The notes beneath the pieces were generated by a model that was not told the DNA's origin, ran no database searches, and saw only the letters and a list, made by a program, of their open reading frames with translations. Positions 41,926 to 48,970 of a stretch of 50,711 nt of DNA are shown piece by piece. This DNA is from Clostridiales bacterium (GTDB lineage: Bacteria > Bacillota > Clostridia > Oscillospirales > Oscillospiraceae). The DNA lies in assembly GCA_022775085.1 (NCBI GenBank), contig JALFJQ010000003.1, positions 1 through 50,711 on the forward strand, written 5' to 3'. The first letter of the stretch is position 1, and each line of letters begins with the position of its first letter. A program made the position numbers and the translations under genes.

Positions 41926-43023
41926 CTAAGGCGATTTATTTTCCGTTGCCAATTCCGTTGCCAATTTGGCCTTTTCGCTCTCCGGTAGGAAGAAGTTTGA
42001 GAAGTCCTCAGACCGCTTCGCGATGTCCTTCTTTGCAAGGTGGGTGTAAATGTCGTGCATTGTTTTGCTGTCCTCCCAGCCGCCGATTTCCATGGCGATC
42101 TTTTCGGGGATTCCGAGATGGTAGGCAAGAGACGCGAAGCTGTGACGCAGTCCGTGATTTCCAACCTGCGGCAGACCGTTGGCGGCGCACACGCGGTTGA
42201 TCTGCTTGTACACACCGGCACAGGTCATTTTTACAACGTAGTCATCCGTCAGGGCGCGGCCTTCCAGCGCCTGCCGGAGTGGTGGGATCAAAGGCACATA
42301 GCGGTCAGAGGCTGCGGTTTTGTTCGCTTCCTTCTGCACCAGCTTCCCATCCTTACCGTATACGGCGGATCCGTGCACCCGGACGCGGTTATTTTTCATG
42401 TCTATATCTGTACCTCTCACGGCGCGAACCTCGGAGAAGCGCAGGCTGGACAGCTCCAGAAGGGCGGCAATTTCAGCGGTATGACCCTGCATGGCGGCCA
42501 CAAAGGTCTGTATCTCTTCCGGCTCAAGGAATGGGCGCTCTTTCCGAATGGGCGGGTCGATCTCCACCTTCGGTCGCCTGCCGGTCTCCTCCTCGATGGC
42601 GGAAGCGAACAGCATCCACACATTTTTTCGGTACTTGTCGGACAGCTTCCGGAAGTCCCGGTCAACTGCCGCCTGCCACTGGGCATCGGTGGTGGCATAC
42701 ACGTTGGCGCCCATCATGGATTGCAGGCGGTTGTCCTTGTAGGACAGGTAGCCTTTTATGGTCGCCGGGGACTTCCTGCCGTCCCGCTTATCAATGTAGT
42801 TCTTCAGGGCTTCCGAGAGGGTGACAGTCTTTTCCTTTGTTTTCTTCTCCGCCTCCATGACCCCGTGCTTCAAGGCCAGATACTCCGCAATACAGGCTTC
42901 CTTCGTGTCCTTGGTGATGGACACCCGCTCACCGTTTATGAGCACGCGGGTGTGGGCCATGCCGGATGGCAGGATTTCGATTTTCGGAAGGCGGATGGAT
43001 GGCGTATTTTTGCGTTTTGGCAT
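41926..43023 (-). CDS. int: Tyrosine-type phage integrase
   Basis: A 365-residue tyrosine recombinase that would insert and excise the prophage at tRNA-His. N-terminal arm-binding domain (about 10-60), SAM-like core-binding domain (about 65-145), and a catalytic domain with R195 (SSLRFSEVR), H290 and R293 (HGLRH), W316 (GGW, where many have His) and the nucleophile Y326 (IYTHL). All catalytic residues appear present. The start at 43023 (MPKRKNTPS) is preceded by GGCAAGG; the longer frame to 43161 crosses the stem-loops described upstream and is unlikely. The gene ends beside the attachment site, as expected. Confidence 0.92.
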   Translation of the reverse strand: MPKRKNTPSIRLPKIEILPSGMAHTRVLINGERVSITKDTKEACIAEYLALKHGVMEAEKKTKEKTVTLSEALKNYIDKRDGRKSPATIKGYLSYKDNRLQSMMGANVYATTDAQWQAAVDRDFRKLSDKYRKNVWMLFASAIEEETGRRPKVEIDPPIRKERPFLEPEEIQTFVAAMQGHTAEIAALLELSSLRFSEVRAVRGTDIDMKNNRVRVHGSAVYGKDGKLVQKEANKTAASDRYVPLIPPLRQALEGRALTDDYVVKMTCAGVYKQINRVCAANGLPQVGNHGLRHSFASLAYHLGIPEKIAMEIGGWEDSKTMHDIYTHLAKKDIAKRSEDFSNFFLPESEKAKLATELATENKSP

Positions 43024-43030
43024 TTTAGCC

Positions 43031-43059
43031 TTGCCTTTCCGGGGCAAATCTGGTAGTAT
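43031..43059 (+). promoter_or_regulatory. Candidate promoter of a prophage small RNA
   Basis: TTGCCT at 43031-43036, 17-base spacer, TAGTAT at 43054-43059, pointing away from int. Moderate match only. Confidence 0.45.
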
Positions 43060-43065
43060 AAAAGG

Positions 43066-43175
43066 ACAGAACGCCCCTATCGTGGTTGGTGGGTGTGTAC
43101 TGTATTGATTGGCAGTGCTGGTAACACTTCCAATCGCTGACCGCTTCGGTGCTGGTAACACCGGGGCGGTTTTTT
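43066..43175 (+). ncRNA. Candidate prophage small RNA with twin CTGGTAA stem-loops
   Basis: Stem-loop 1 (43107-43135): GATTGG/CCAATC and AGTG/CACT, loop CTGGTAA. Stem-loop 2 (43140-43170): ACCGC/GCGGT and CGGTG/CACCG, loop CTGGTAA, followed by a T-run to 43175. The two stems differ in sequence, share the loop and have a small internal mismatch at a similar height. A weak promoter lies upstream. No ORF with a ribosome site. It lies in the gap between dinD and int, antisense to any int leader. Confidence 0.5.
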
Positions 43176-43182
43176 ACGCTAA

Positions 43183-44034
43183 TTAGTCCTCTCCACTATT
43201 CTTTAGCTTTTTCTGCTCACGCTCAATCTGTGCAATACTTTTTTCGGGAGTTGGAAGATCTTCCGGCATTGTTCCTCCGAGTTCCTTTATGGTTTGCCGA
43301 ACTTTTTTTCCAACTTCGTAATGCGTATTGTAGGCAGCCTGCTTCCCTTGAATATTTTCGCGTCGGAGTTTTTCATCTGTCTGCGTGGCTCGGAATAGAT
43401 TTGCTGCTAGTTCTGTACTTCCCATGTGATCTAAAATTTTTTGATTCTTTTTCAAGCCTTTTCGTGCGTGAATCTCTTTCACGCCAAGTCCTCCATACAA
43501 TCCTTGATAGCCTTTATTCTGGAAGATGGCGTAATCTCGCTGATCTGCGATACCCGCCATCTGAGCCGCTTCTGCCAAGGACTTATTATGGGCGGCCATT
43601 TCGTTTCGTATCGATAGGCGTTTCTGGTCTTCGGAAAGTTGATCGTAGTTATCAATCAATTCCTGCTGGCGCGTCTTTACCGCGAAATATGTCTGTCCAA
43701 CGGCAATGACGGATTTCGACGGGTCACCGTTCATCACGATCAGGTAGCACGCGTACCTGCTTAGTGCATAATCACTAATTTTTCTTGGTTTACCGTTATT
43801 CATTTTTGTGAAACTGGTGACTTCGCCGAAATTGTCATCCAAAGAAACGCCACTGTTTTTGCAAGCATCCATGGCCTTGAAAATCGCATTTTCAAAGTTA
43901 CGCCAATCCGCATATTGCAAAGCACGTCCAAGCTCGCGGGCCAACCAGTATTCCTGTCCATATTCGTTTATATGCTTAATGCTTTCAAATGTTTCTTCGC
44001 TGTATTGTTCCAGTTCATAGTTTTTCACAGCCAT
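43183..44034 (-). CDS. dinD: DinD-like DNA-damage-inducible protein (prophage)
   Basis: A 283-residue protein matching E. coli DinD over its length: EYWLARELGRALQYADWRNFENAI (a BRO-N/KilA-N-like DNA-binding module, about 25-60), NNGKPRKISDYALSRYACYLIVMNGD, ARKGLKKNQKILDHMG, ELAANLFRATQT and a charged C-terminal helix. E. coli DinD inhibits RecA-mediated strand exchange; a role in the prophage's response to SOS is an inference. I chose the ATG at 44034, which has AGAGGAAAGAGG upstream, over that at 44055. It lies between the protease gene and int, all on the minus strand. Confidence 0.85.
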   Translation of the reverse strand: MAVKNYELEQYSEETFESIKHINEYGQEYWLARELGRALQYADWRNFENAIFKAMDACKNSGVSLDDNFGEVTSFTKMNNGKPRKISDYALSRYACYLIVMNGDPSKSVIAVGQTYFAVKTRQQELIDNYDQLSEDQKRLSIRNEMAAHNKSLAEAAQMAGIADQRDYAIFQNKGYQGLYGGLGVKEIHARKGLKKNQKILDHMGSTELAANLFRATQTDEKLRRENIQGKQAAYNTHYEVGKKVRQTIKELGGTMPEDLPTPEKSIAQIEREQKKLKNSGED

Positions 44035-44073
44035 CAAGCCTCTTTCCTCTTGCATTATGTTTATGGTTTTGTA

Positions 44074-44496
44074 TTATGAAAAATCAATTCCCCGGCAATC
44101 TTTCCAATAGGAAAGCGCCTTCATAATATCCTGCTCAGGCAGATCGAAATATTCCGCAAGCTGCCATGGCTCTGTGTATCCAGCTGCAAAGGCTTCCCGG
44201 AAATCTGCTTCTGTCAGGATATTCTCCGCTGTCCAGCGGCTGGCTCGGTGCTCACTGCGTTCCACGGTCTCGAACGGACTGCTGACTTTGTGAAGCGCCC
44301 CGGTGGAGACATGGCCCAGCTCATGGGCACAGATCCCGCGCAGCTGGCGGGTGGTCATGATCTTCGTGAAGTCCAGAAAAATGCCATAATCCGCCCCGTC
44401 ACGAATGGTGGCCCCGGCAGACGGCATGCCCACATAGGGGATGATCAGAATGTCATGTCCCTTGCAGTAGTCGTAAAAATGGGATAATTCAAACAC
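44074..44496 (-). CDS. immA: ImmA/IrrE-family metallopeptidase (prophage)
   Basis: A 140-residue zinc protease with HELGH at residues 58-62 within RGICAHELGHVSTGALH and downstream RASRWTAENIL. In ICEBs1 and related elements ImmA cleaves the CI-like repressor to trigger induction. Here it is encoded 15 bases after a repressor gene on the same strand, which is exactly that arrangement. ATG at 44496 is preceded by ACAGGAGC. Confidence 0.9.
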   Translation of the reverse strand: MFELSHFYDYCKGHDILIIPYVGMPSAGATIRDGADYGIFLDFTKIMTTRQLRGICAHELGHVSTGALHKVSSPFETVERSEHRASRWTAENILTEADFREAFAAGYTEPWQLAEYFDLPEQDIMKALSYWKDCRGIDFS

Positions 44497-44511
44497 GTTC
44501 GTAGCTCCTGT

Positions 44512-44934
44512 TTACTTTTCCGAAGCCCTTCTCTTTCGCATGACAGATACCATGTCCCGGATCGTGGCCCGGTCTTCCTCGGTCAGTTCCTTGTATTCTC
44601 CGTAAAACGCAATATCCACTTCGTCCAGTACGTCCTTGCGCTCACCGCTATCGGTGGGCGCTTTTTCTGTTTCTGGATAACTGTTGATGTCCTTAAGAAT
44701 TGCATCATTATTCAGTTGAAAAAATGGGTCACTTACATTTCCAAGTAGGTAATCAACAGAAACGCTGAAATACTTTGCGATTTTGTTCAGGGTGTCGGAG
44801 GAAAGGCTCTGCTTTCTTCCCATCTTGAGGTCTGTCAAAGACGCGCGGCTGGCCCCGGAATCTTTGCACATGGTTGTGATGTTGATATGGTTTTCCTTAC
44901 ATAGATCTTCAATTCGTTTGTACAATTCAGACAT
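44512..44934 (-). CDS. CI-like phage repressor (XRE family)
   Basis: A 140-residue repressor. The helix-turn-helix occupies about residues 5-60 (TTMCKDSGASRASLTDLKMG, then IAKYFSVSVDYLLGN), and the C-terminal part is acidic, consistent with an ImmA target. The start at 44934 (MSELYKRIEDL) has AAAGGA upstream; the longer frame to 44982 runs into the operators. It should bind the four TTACGC...GCGTAA palindromes upstream and keep the rightward early promoter off. Confidence 0.9.
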   Translation of the reverse strand: MSELYKRIEDLCKENHINITTMCKDSGASRASLTDLKMGRKQSLSSDTLNKIAKYFSVSVDYLLGNVSDPFFQLNNDAILKDINSYPETEKAPTDSGERKDVLDEVDIAFYGEYKELTEEDRATIRDMVSVMRKRRASEK

Positions 44935-44968
44935 TGAAATCAGTCCTTTCTTGTACACTTCGCCTAAA

Positions 44969-45090
44969 TTACGCAAAAGCATAATTTCCCTATTGACAAT
45001 TACGCAAAGACGTAATAATATACAGAGGCAGGGACGCGAAAGCGTAAATATTCATGTGTGACAACTACAATATATTACACTTTAGCGTAA
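44969..45090. promoter_or_regulatory. Prophage operator region: four 16-base repressor palindromes and early promoter
   Basis: Consensus TTACGCNNNNGCGTAA: TTACGCAAAAGCATAA (44969-44984), TTACGCAAAGACGTAA (45000-45015), GGACGCGAAAGCGTAA (45032-45047), TTACACTTTAGCGTAA (45075-45090). The rightward promoter TTGACA (44993-44998), 17-base spacer, TAATAT (45016-45021) contains the second operator almost exactly in its spacer. Confidence 0.85.
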
Positions 45091-45135
45091 ATGTCAATAC
45101 AAAAAAAGAAAGGATGTGAAATTGTGGGAGCTGCA

Positions 45136-45345
45136 ATGATAACTCCATTCGGAAAGTGCATCAAAAGGCGTCTTCTGGATATTGACAGAGATCAGAATTG
45201 GCTGATTGAACAAGTTGCGCAAAAGACCAATTTATATTTCGACCGGTCCTATCTCTATAAGATCATGACCGGGAAACTCAACACGCCAAGTATCAGGCAG
45301 GCTATCTGTGAAATTCTGGATATCCACGAGGCGCAACAATCCTAG
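45136..45345 (+). CDS. Small phage DNA-binding regulator (Cro-like role)
   Basis: A 69-residue protein (MITPFGKCIKRRLLDIDRDQ...) of a type common in the early region of Firmicute phages: KRRL..DIDRDQNWLIEQV then YFDRSYLYKIMTGKLNTPSI, a helix-turn-helix-like layout. It is the first gene of the rightward early transcript, directly after the operators, where lambda-type phages place cro. GGGAG precedes the ATG at 45136; a GTG at 45124 with AAAGGA is an alternative. A start at 45091 would abut the last operator and is less likely. Confidence 0.7.
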   Translation: MITPFGKCIKRRLLDIDRDQNWLIEQVAQKTNLYFDRSYLYKIMTGKLNTPSIRQAICEILDIHEAQQS

Positions 45346-45381
45346 CAAAGAAACAGTCCAATAAACCGGAACTGAAAGGAG

Positions 45382-45573
45382 GTTCATGAAACGAACGGAA
45401 ATTTAATTGCGCTGATTTATGTTTCTGCTTGGTTTGCTGCAAAGGCATCTCTTGATGCTCTGTACTTCAAAGACGTAAATAGCGCAAAAAAAGATTTACT
45501 TCATTGGCTTATTTCTGCGGGAAGTATTTTGTTTGCGCTTTGCATCTCTCTTTTCGTCAATCACTTTGGTTAA
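45382..45573 (+). CDS. Possible small two-helix membrane protein (start unclear)
   Basis: An open frame of about 60 codons encodes two hydrophobic segments, LIALIYVSAWFAAKASLDALYF and WLISAGSILFALCISLFVNHF, ending FG. An excellent ribosome site AGGAGG lies at 45378-45383, but the ATG behind it (45386) is one base out of frame and leads to a stop after six codons. Either a single-base error or mutation broke the start, or an atypical start is used. It overlaps the converging gene at 45496-45909 by 78 bases. Confidence 0.35.
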   Translation, partial: VHETNGNLIALIYVSAWFAAKASLDALYFKDVNSAKKDLLHWLISAGSILFALCISLFVNHFG

Positions 45574-45909
45574 GCAGACATCGGAATTTCCAATGTTGCC
45601 AGACTGAACTGCAAAGTAAAGGTCATCCAAAAGATACGCGAGGTTTCCGCTTTCTTTAGACCTTATTGCTGCAATTTCAGCCATTGCAGCTTGTTGGCAC
45701 GATGTTCGGCCTGATTGAACAAACTTAGCCACAGAGGAAGACATAGCAGCAAATTCATCGTCGGAAGATACAACATCTTCCCGTTCCCATGTAAGGCGCA
45801 TTCTTTCTACCTCTTTATTTGCTGTTGAACGCGACACGCCATATGAAATAAGAGCAGACAACAGCGCACCGCCAACAGAGATAAGTGCGCAAATTACTTC
45901 TGTAGACAC
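45496..45909 (-). CDS. Small membrane-anchored prophage protein, unknown function
   Basis: A 137-residue protein: N-terminal membrane helix (TEVICALISVGGALLSALISYGV, about 3-25), a short basic stretch, then a helical domain and a basic Lys/Arg-rich tail. I place the start at the GTG at 45909, which has GGAAGG about 10 bases upstream; an ATG at 45960 would add residues with no counterpart in the membrane-anchor layout. It is the only minus-strand gene in the rightward early region, so it may be a lysogeny-expressed gene. No family recognised. Confidence 0.6.
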   Translation of the reverse strand: MSTEVICALISVGGALLSALISYGVSRSTANKEVERMRLTWEREDVVSSDDEFAAMSSSVAKFVQSGRTSCQQAAMAEIAAIRSKESGNLAYLLDDLYFAVQSGNIGNSDVCLTKVIDEKRDAKRKQNTSRRNKPMK

Positions 45910-45976
45910 AAAATCACATCCTTCCGATGTGATTTTACCACACTGAAATTCAATATTCAATAAAGGAGGCTATTTC

Positions 45977-46264
45977 ATGCCAAGACTTCGCCAGAATGCA
46001 GATAGGGACGCGATGGCGGATTTTATTGGCGAACTGAACGCCCAGCGGGCGCGGTTCGGCTATGACACCCAGCGTTCCCTGGCACCCGTCCTTGGCGTGT
46101 GTCAGGCGACGGCTGGCAACTACATTCGAAACCCGGAAACGATTCCCTTCAGCGTTCTCCGCGCCATCGTCAAGGCTGTAAAACCTGACCCCGGCATTCT
46201 ACTGAAGGCGTTGGGCTATTCCACGCAGGACATCAAAAAATTAGCAAAGGAGTATTCAACATGA
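45977..46264 (+). CDS. Phage helix-turn-helix protein (early region)
   Basis: A 95-residue protein with a predicted XRE-like DNA-binding domain: RFGYDTQRSLAPVLGVCQATAGNYIRNPETIPFSVLRAIVKAV (about 26-70). A strong ribosome site AAAGGAGG precedes the ATG. It overlaps the next gene by four bases (ATGA). Probably a second early regulator. It is followed at once by a small membrane protein and then late tail genes, an order not expected in an intact phage. Confidence 0.75.
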   Translation: MPRLRQNADRDAMADFIGELNAQRARFGYDTQRSLAPVLGVCQATAGNYIRNPETIPFSVLRAIVKAVKPDPGILLKALGYSTQDIKKLAKEYST

Positions 46265-46491
46265 GCGAATTTGACAGAGAGAACGAGGATGTTTTCTCCC
46301 TCGTCCGGGAGAACCGTCGGCGCAGTGATCTGGCGCCGGTCATCGGCTACATCGTACCCATGAAGCAGGCCCAGAGCTATGCCGCCTATGAGGCAGCGCA
46401 GGCCCGGAATGGCAGCGGTATCGGCAGCCTGATTCTTGTGGCGGTTGGCCTTCTGGTGACTGTGACCGTAACAGTGCTGGCGCTGGCGTAG
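46261..46491 (+). CDS. Small phage protein with C-terminal membrane helix
   Basis: A 76-residue protein: polar first half (MSEFDRENEDVFSLVRENRRR), then a C-terminal hydrophobic helix (about 54-76, LILVAVGLLVTVTVTVLALA) reaching the stop codon. It starts inside the preceding stop (ATGA). Its frame is the same as that of the tape-measure sequence beginning at 46492, with only the TAG at 46489-46491 between, so the C-terminus may have been altered by the deletion described at this junction. Confidence 0.6.
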   Translation: MSEFDRENEDVFSLVRENRRRSDLAPVIGYIVPMKQAQSYAAYEAAQARNGSGIGSLILVAVGLLVTVTVTVLALA

Positions 46492-46503
46492 GGAGCGGCT
46501 AAT

Positions 46504-48129
46504 GTGGCGGATATGGCCCTGACGGATATGTCCGACAACGCCAACAAGTTCGGCACCGACATGGAGCGGATCACCGACGCCTATCAGGGCTTTGCCAAGC
46601 AGAACTATACCATGCTGGACAATCTGAAGCTGGGCTACGGCGGCACAAAATCCGAAATGGAGCGGCTTCTTTCCGACGCGCAGAAGCTCACAGGCGTCAA
46701 GTATGACATCAATAACCTGTCCGATGTGTATAACGCCATCCACGCCATTCAGGAGAATCTGGGCGTGACTGGCACCACAGCAGAGGAAGCGGCCAGCACC
46801 ATCTCCGGCTCTGCCGCTTCCATGAAGGCGGCATTTTCCAATGTGCTTGGGAATCTGTCTTTGGGCAGGGACATCGGCCCGTCTCTGGAAGCGCTGGGAG
46901 AAACAGTGTTCAATTTCTTCGGAAACAACCTGATTCCGGCGGTTGGCAACATTCTGAAAAATCTGCCAACGGTCATTAACAGCGCGTTCAGCATGGCAAT
47001 TCGTGGGCTGAACCTTGTGAAGGGGAACGCAAAGCAGATACTTAAGTCCGGCGCGGAGCTGGTGGTGCAGATCGGACAGGCCATCATCACCAACATTCCG
47101 GCGCTGGCGGAAGCAGGTCTTGCCCTGATCACGGAGATCGGGCGTGCTTTGGTCGAGACGGACTGGACAGAGTTTGCCGCCTCCGCTATCAATGGGCTTC
47201 GCGCAAATCTGGACACTGCCGCCGGAGAGATTCTCGGCACCGACGGAAGCATTGTGGATTCCGTGCTGAACGCCATCACGGAGAAGCTGCCCGGTATCCT
47301 TGAGCGAGGCGTGGAGATCGTCACCAATGTGGCAAACGGCATCCTGGAGGGCCTGCCGCAGATCATTTCCACTGCCGGTGACCTTGTCAACCGATTTTTG
47401 GAATTTCTGCTTCAGAACGCACCGTCGATTCTGGCGGCCGGCGCGCAGCTGCTGCTGAATCTGGCACAGGGCCTGATTTCCAATCTGCCAGCCATCATCA
47501 GCTCCGCCGCTTCCATTGTCGGGCAACTGCTGGCCACGCTGGCAAGCTACCTGCCTGATCTGCTGGCACAGGGTATTTCCCTGATTGCAAACCTGATTGC
47601 AGGTCTGATTTCCATGATCCCGGATATCATTTCGGCTGCCGGAGATATCATCAAGAATATCAAAGAGCAGTTCAGCAATATTGACTGGGCTGAAATCGGC
47701 AAGAACATCATTCATGGCATTGCCAACGGTATCAAGAACGGCGTCAGCACCATCATTGAGGCGGCGAAGGAAGCTGCACAGAAGGCATTTGAAGCGGCAA
47801 AGAAGAAACTGGATATCAATTCTCCATCCAAGCTGTTCCGAAAGGAAATCGGCTACAACATCTCCGCCGGTATGGCTCTCGGCATCAGCGACGGCATTCC
47901 GCTGGTGGAATACGCCGCCAACAGCCTGTCCAGAGCGTCCACATCGGCTTTCTCCGGGAAGCTGGCGGCAAGTTCCGGGAAAGTTTCTTCCGCTGCTGGA
48001 CAAAGCAACGGGAAGGCGTTCGGGAAACTGGAGATTAACCAGTATATCAACAGCAAAGCACAGACGGCAGCTGATCTGATGATCGAATGCCGCTACAACG
48101 CAGAATTGGCGGTGATGCTCGGTGTATGA
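46504..48129 (+). CDS. Tail tape-measure protein, C-terminal part (N-terminus deleted)
   Basis: 541 residues corresponding to the middle and C-terminal parts of siphovirus tape-measure proteins: ADMALTDMSDNANKFG, GFAKQNYTMLDNLKLGYGG (a segment normally deep inside the protein), then long amphipathic/hydrophobic repeats and INSPSKLFRKEIGYNISAGMALGI near the end. Full-length relatives have several hundred more residues before this. The frame begins at a GTG with GGGAG upstream, so a shortened protein could be made, but it is unlikely to specify a normal tail. It overlaps the next tail gene by 8 bases. Confidence 0.85.
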   Translation: MADMALTDMSDNANKFGTDMERITDAYQGFAKQNYTMLDNLKLGYGGTKSEMERLLSDAQKLTGVKYDINNLSDVYNAIHAIQENLGVTGTTAEEAASTISGSAASMKAAFSNVLGNLSLGRDIGPSLEALGETVFNFFGNNLIPAVGNILKNLPTVINSAFSMAIRGLNLVKGNAKQILKSGAELVVQIGQAIITNIPALAEAGLALITEIGRALVETDWTEFAASAINGLRANLDTAAGEILGTDGSIVDSVLNAITEKLPGILERGVEIVTNVANGILEGLPQIISTAGDLVNRFLEFLLQNAPSILAAGAQLLLNLAQGLISNLPAIISSAASIVGQLLATLASYLPDLLAQGISLIANLIAGLISMIPDIISAAGDIIKNIKEQFSNIDWAEIGKNIIHGIANGIKNGVSTIIEAAKEAAQKAFEAAKKKLDINSPSKLFRKEIGYNISAGMALGISDGIPLVEYAANSLSRASTSAFSGKLAASSGKVSSAAGQSNGKAFGKLEINQYINSKAQTAADLMIECRYNAELAVMLGV

Positions 48130-48970
48130 GGTAGTCTTTGAAAACAGCAACGGCAAGCGGTTCACCTTCGGCCCCTCCGGCTGCAGCCACTTCGCCATCA
48201 ACATGGCGGAGGGCATGGAAATCACCCTGGGCAAGTCCCAGGGCTTTGCCCAGATCGGCGAGACGGTGGAGACCCAGTCCGTATCCGGCAGGCACATCGA
48301 TGTCACCGGGGAGCTGTACGGCAATATCGTGGAGCGAAAAAACGCCCTGCGCAATACCTGCGCACCGCTGGCCTCCGGGCGGCTTGTATTCAATGGAACC
48401 CACTATATCCGGGTCTATGTTAAGGCCGCGCCGTCCTTTTCCGTTGTGAAGAACAACGGACTTTTCAAAATGCAGTTCTATGCCCCGTTCCCGTTTTTCT
48501 ACGAGTTTACGGAAAGCTATTTCCGCATCGGCGGCATGGTCAAGAATTTCCGATTCCCGGTAAACTACGCAAAGCCCCACCGCTTCGGCACCCGTCAGTC
48601 CGCCCGGTACGTCAACATCATCAACCCCGGGGATGTGCGAGTCCCGTTTCGCATGGTAATCCGCAGCGAAGGCGTCAGCAGCAATGCAACCATTACCAAT
48701 CTGACCACTTTCGCCTACCTGAAAATCAACGGGAGCCTGAACACCGGCGAGTACATCACCATTTACCGGGATGAAAACAATGTGCTCCGGGCGGAGCTGA
48801 CCTCCGGCGACACGGTGACGGACGTGATCACATGGCTGGATGATGATTCCTCTCTGTTTGAACTGGAATCCGGGGACAACCTGATTTCCGCAAACGACGA
48901 TCAGGGCGGCGCGGCGCTGGTGGTCAGCATCGCATTCAACCCGGCTGTGGGGGTGCTGTATGAATCTTAA
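48122..48970 (+). CDS. Phage distal tail (Dit-like) protein
   Basis: A 282-residue tail protein. It begins YEVVFENSNGKRFTFGPSG, resembling the N-terminal ring domain of Dit proteins, which form the hexameric hub between the tail tube and tip, and has a galectin-like C-terminal half (about 160-280). It occupies the expected place after the tape measure. The start is a GTG at 48122 overlapping the previous stop by 8 bases, and its end overlaps the next start by 11, a normal tightly packed late operon. Confidence 0.8.
   Translation: MYEVVFENSNGKRFTFGPSGCSHFAINMAEGMEITLGKSQGFAQIGETVETQSVSGRHIDVTGELYGNIVERKNALRNTCAPLASGRLVFNGTHYIRVYVKAAPSFSVVKNNGLFKMQFYAPFPFFYEFTESYFRIGGMVKNFRFPVNYAKPHRFGTRQSARYVNIINPGDVRVPFRMVIRSEGVSSNATITNLTTFAYLKINGSLNTGEYITIYRDENNVLRAELTSGDTVTDVITWLDDDSSLFELESGDNLISANDDQGGAALVVSIAFNPAVGVLYES

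Noticed and set aside
41870..41945. Complete tRNA gene at the prophage boundary
   Set aside because: Only the 3' end (T-loop to CCA) is present; the sequence upstream does not form the D-arm, anticodon arm or 5' acceptor strand.
46216..48393. Long minus-strand open frame opposite the tape-measure gene
   Set aside because: The plus strand carries a clear phage tail gene set with overlapping starts; the opposite frame has no phage-like content.
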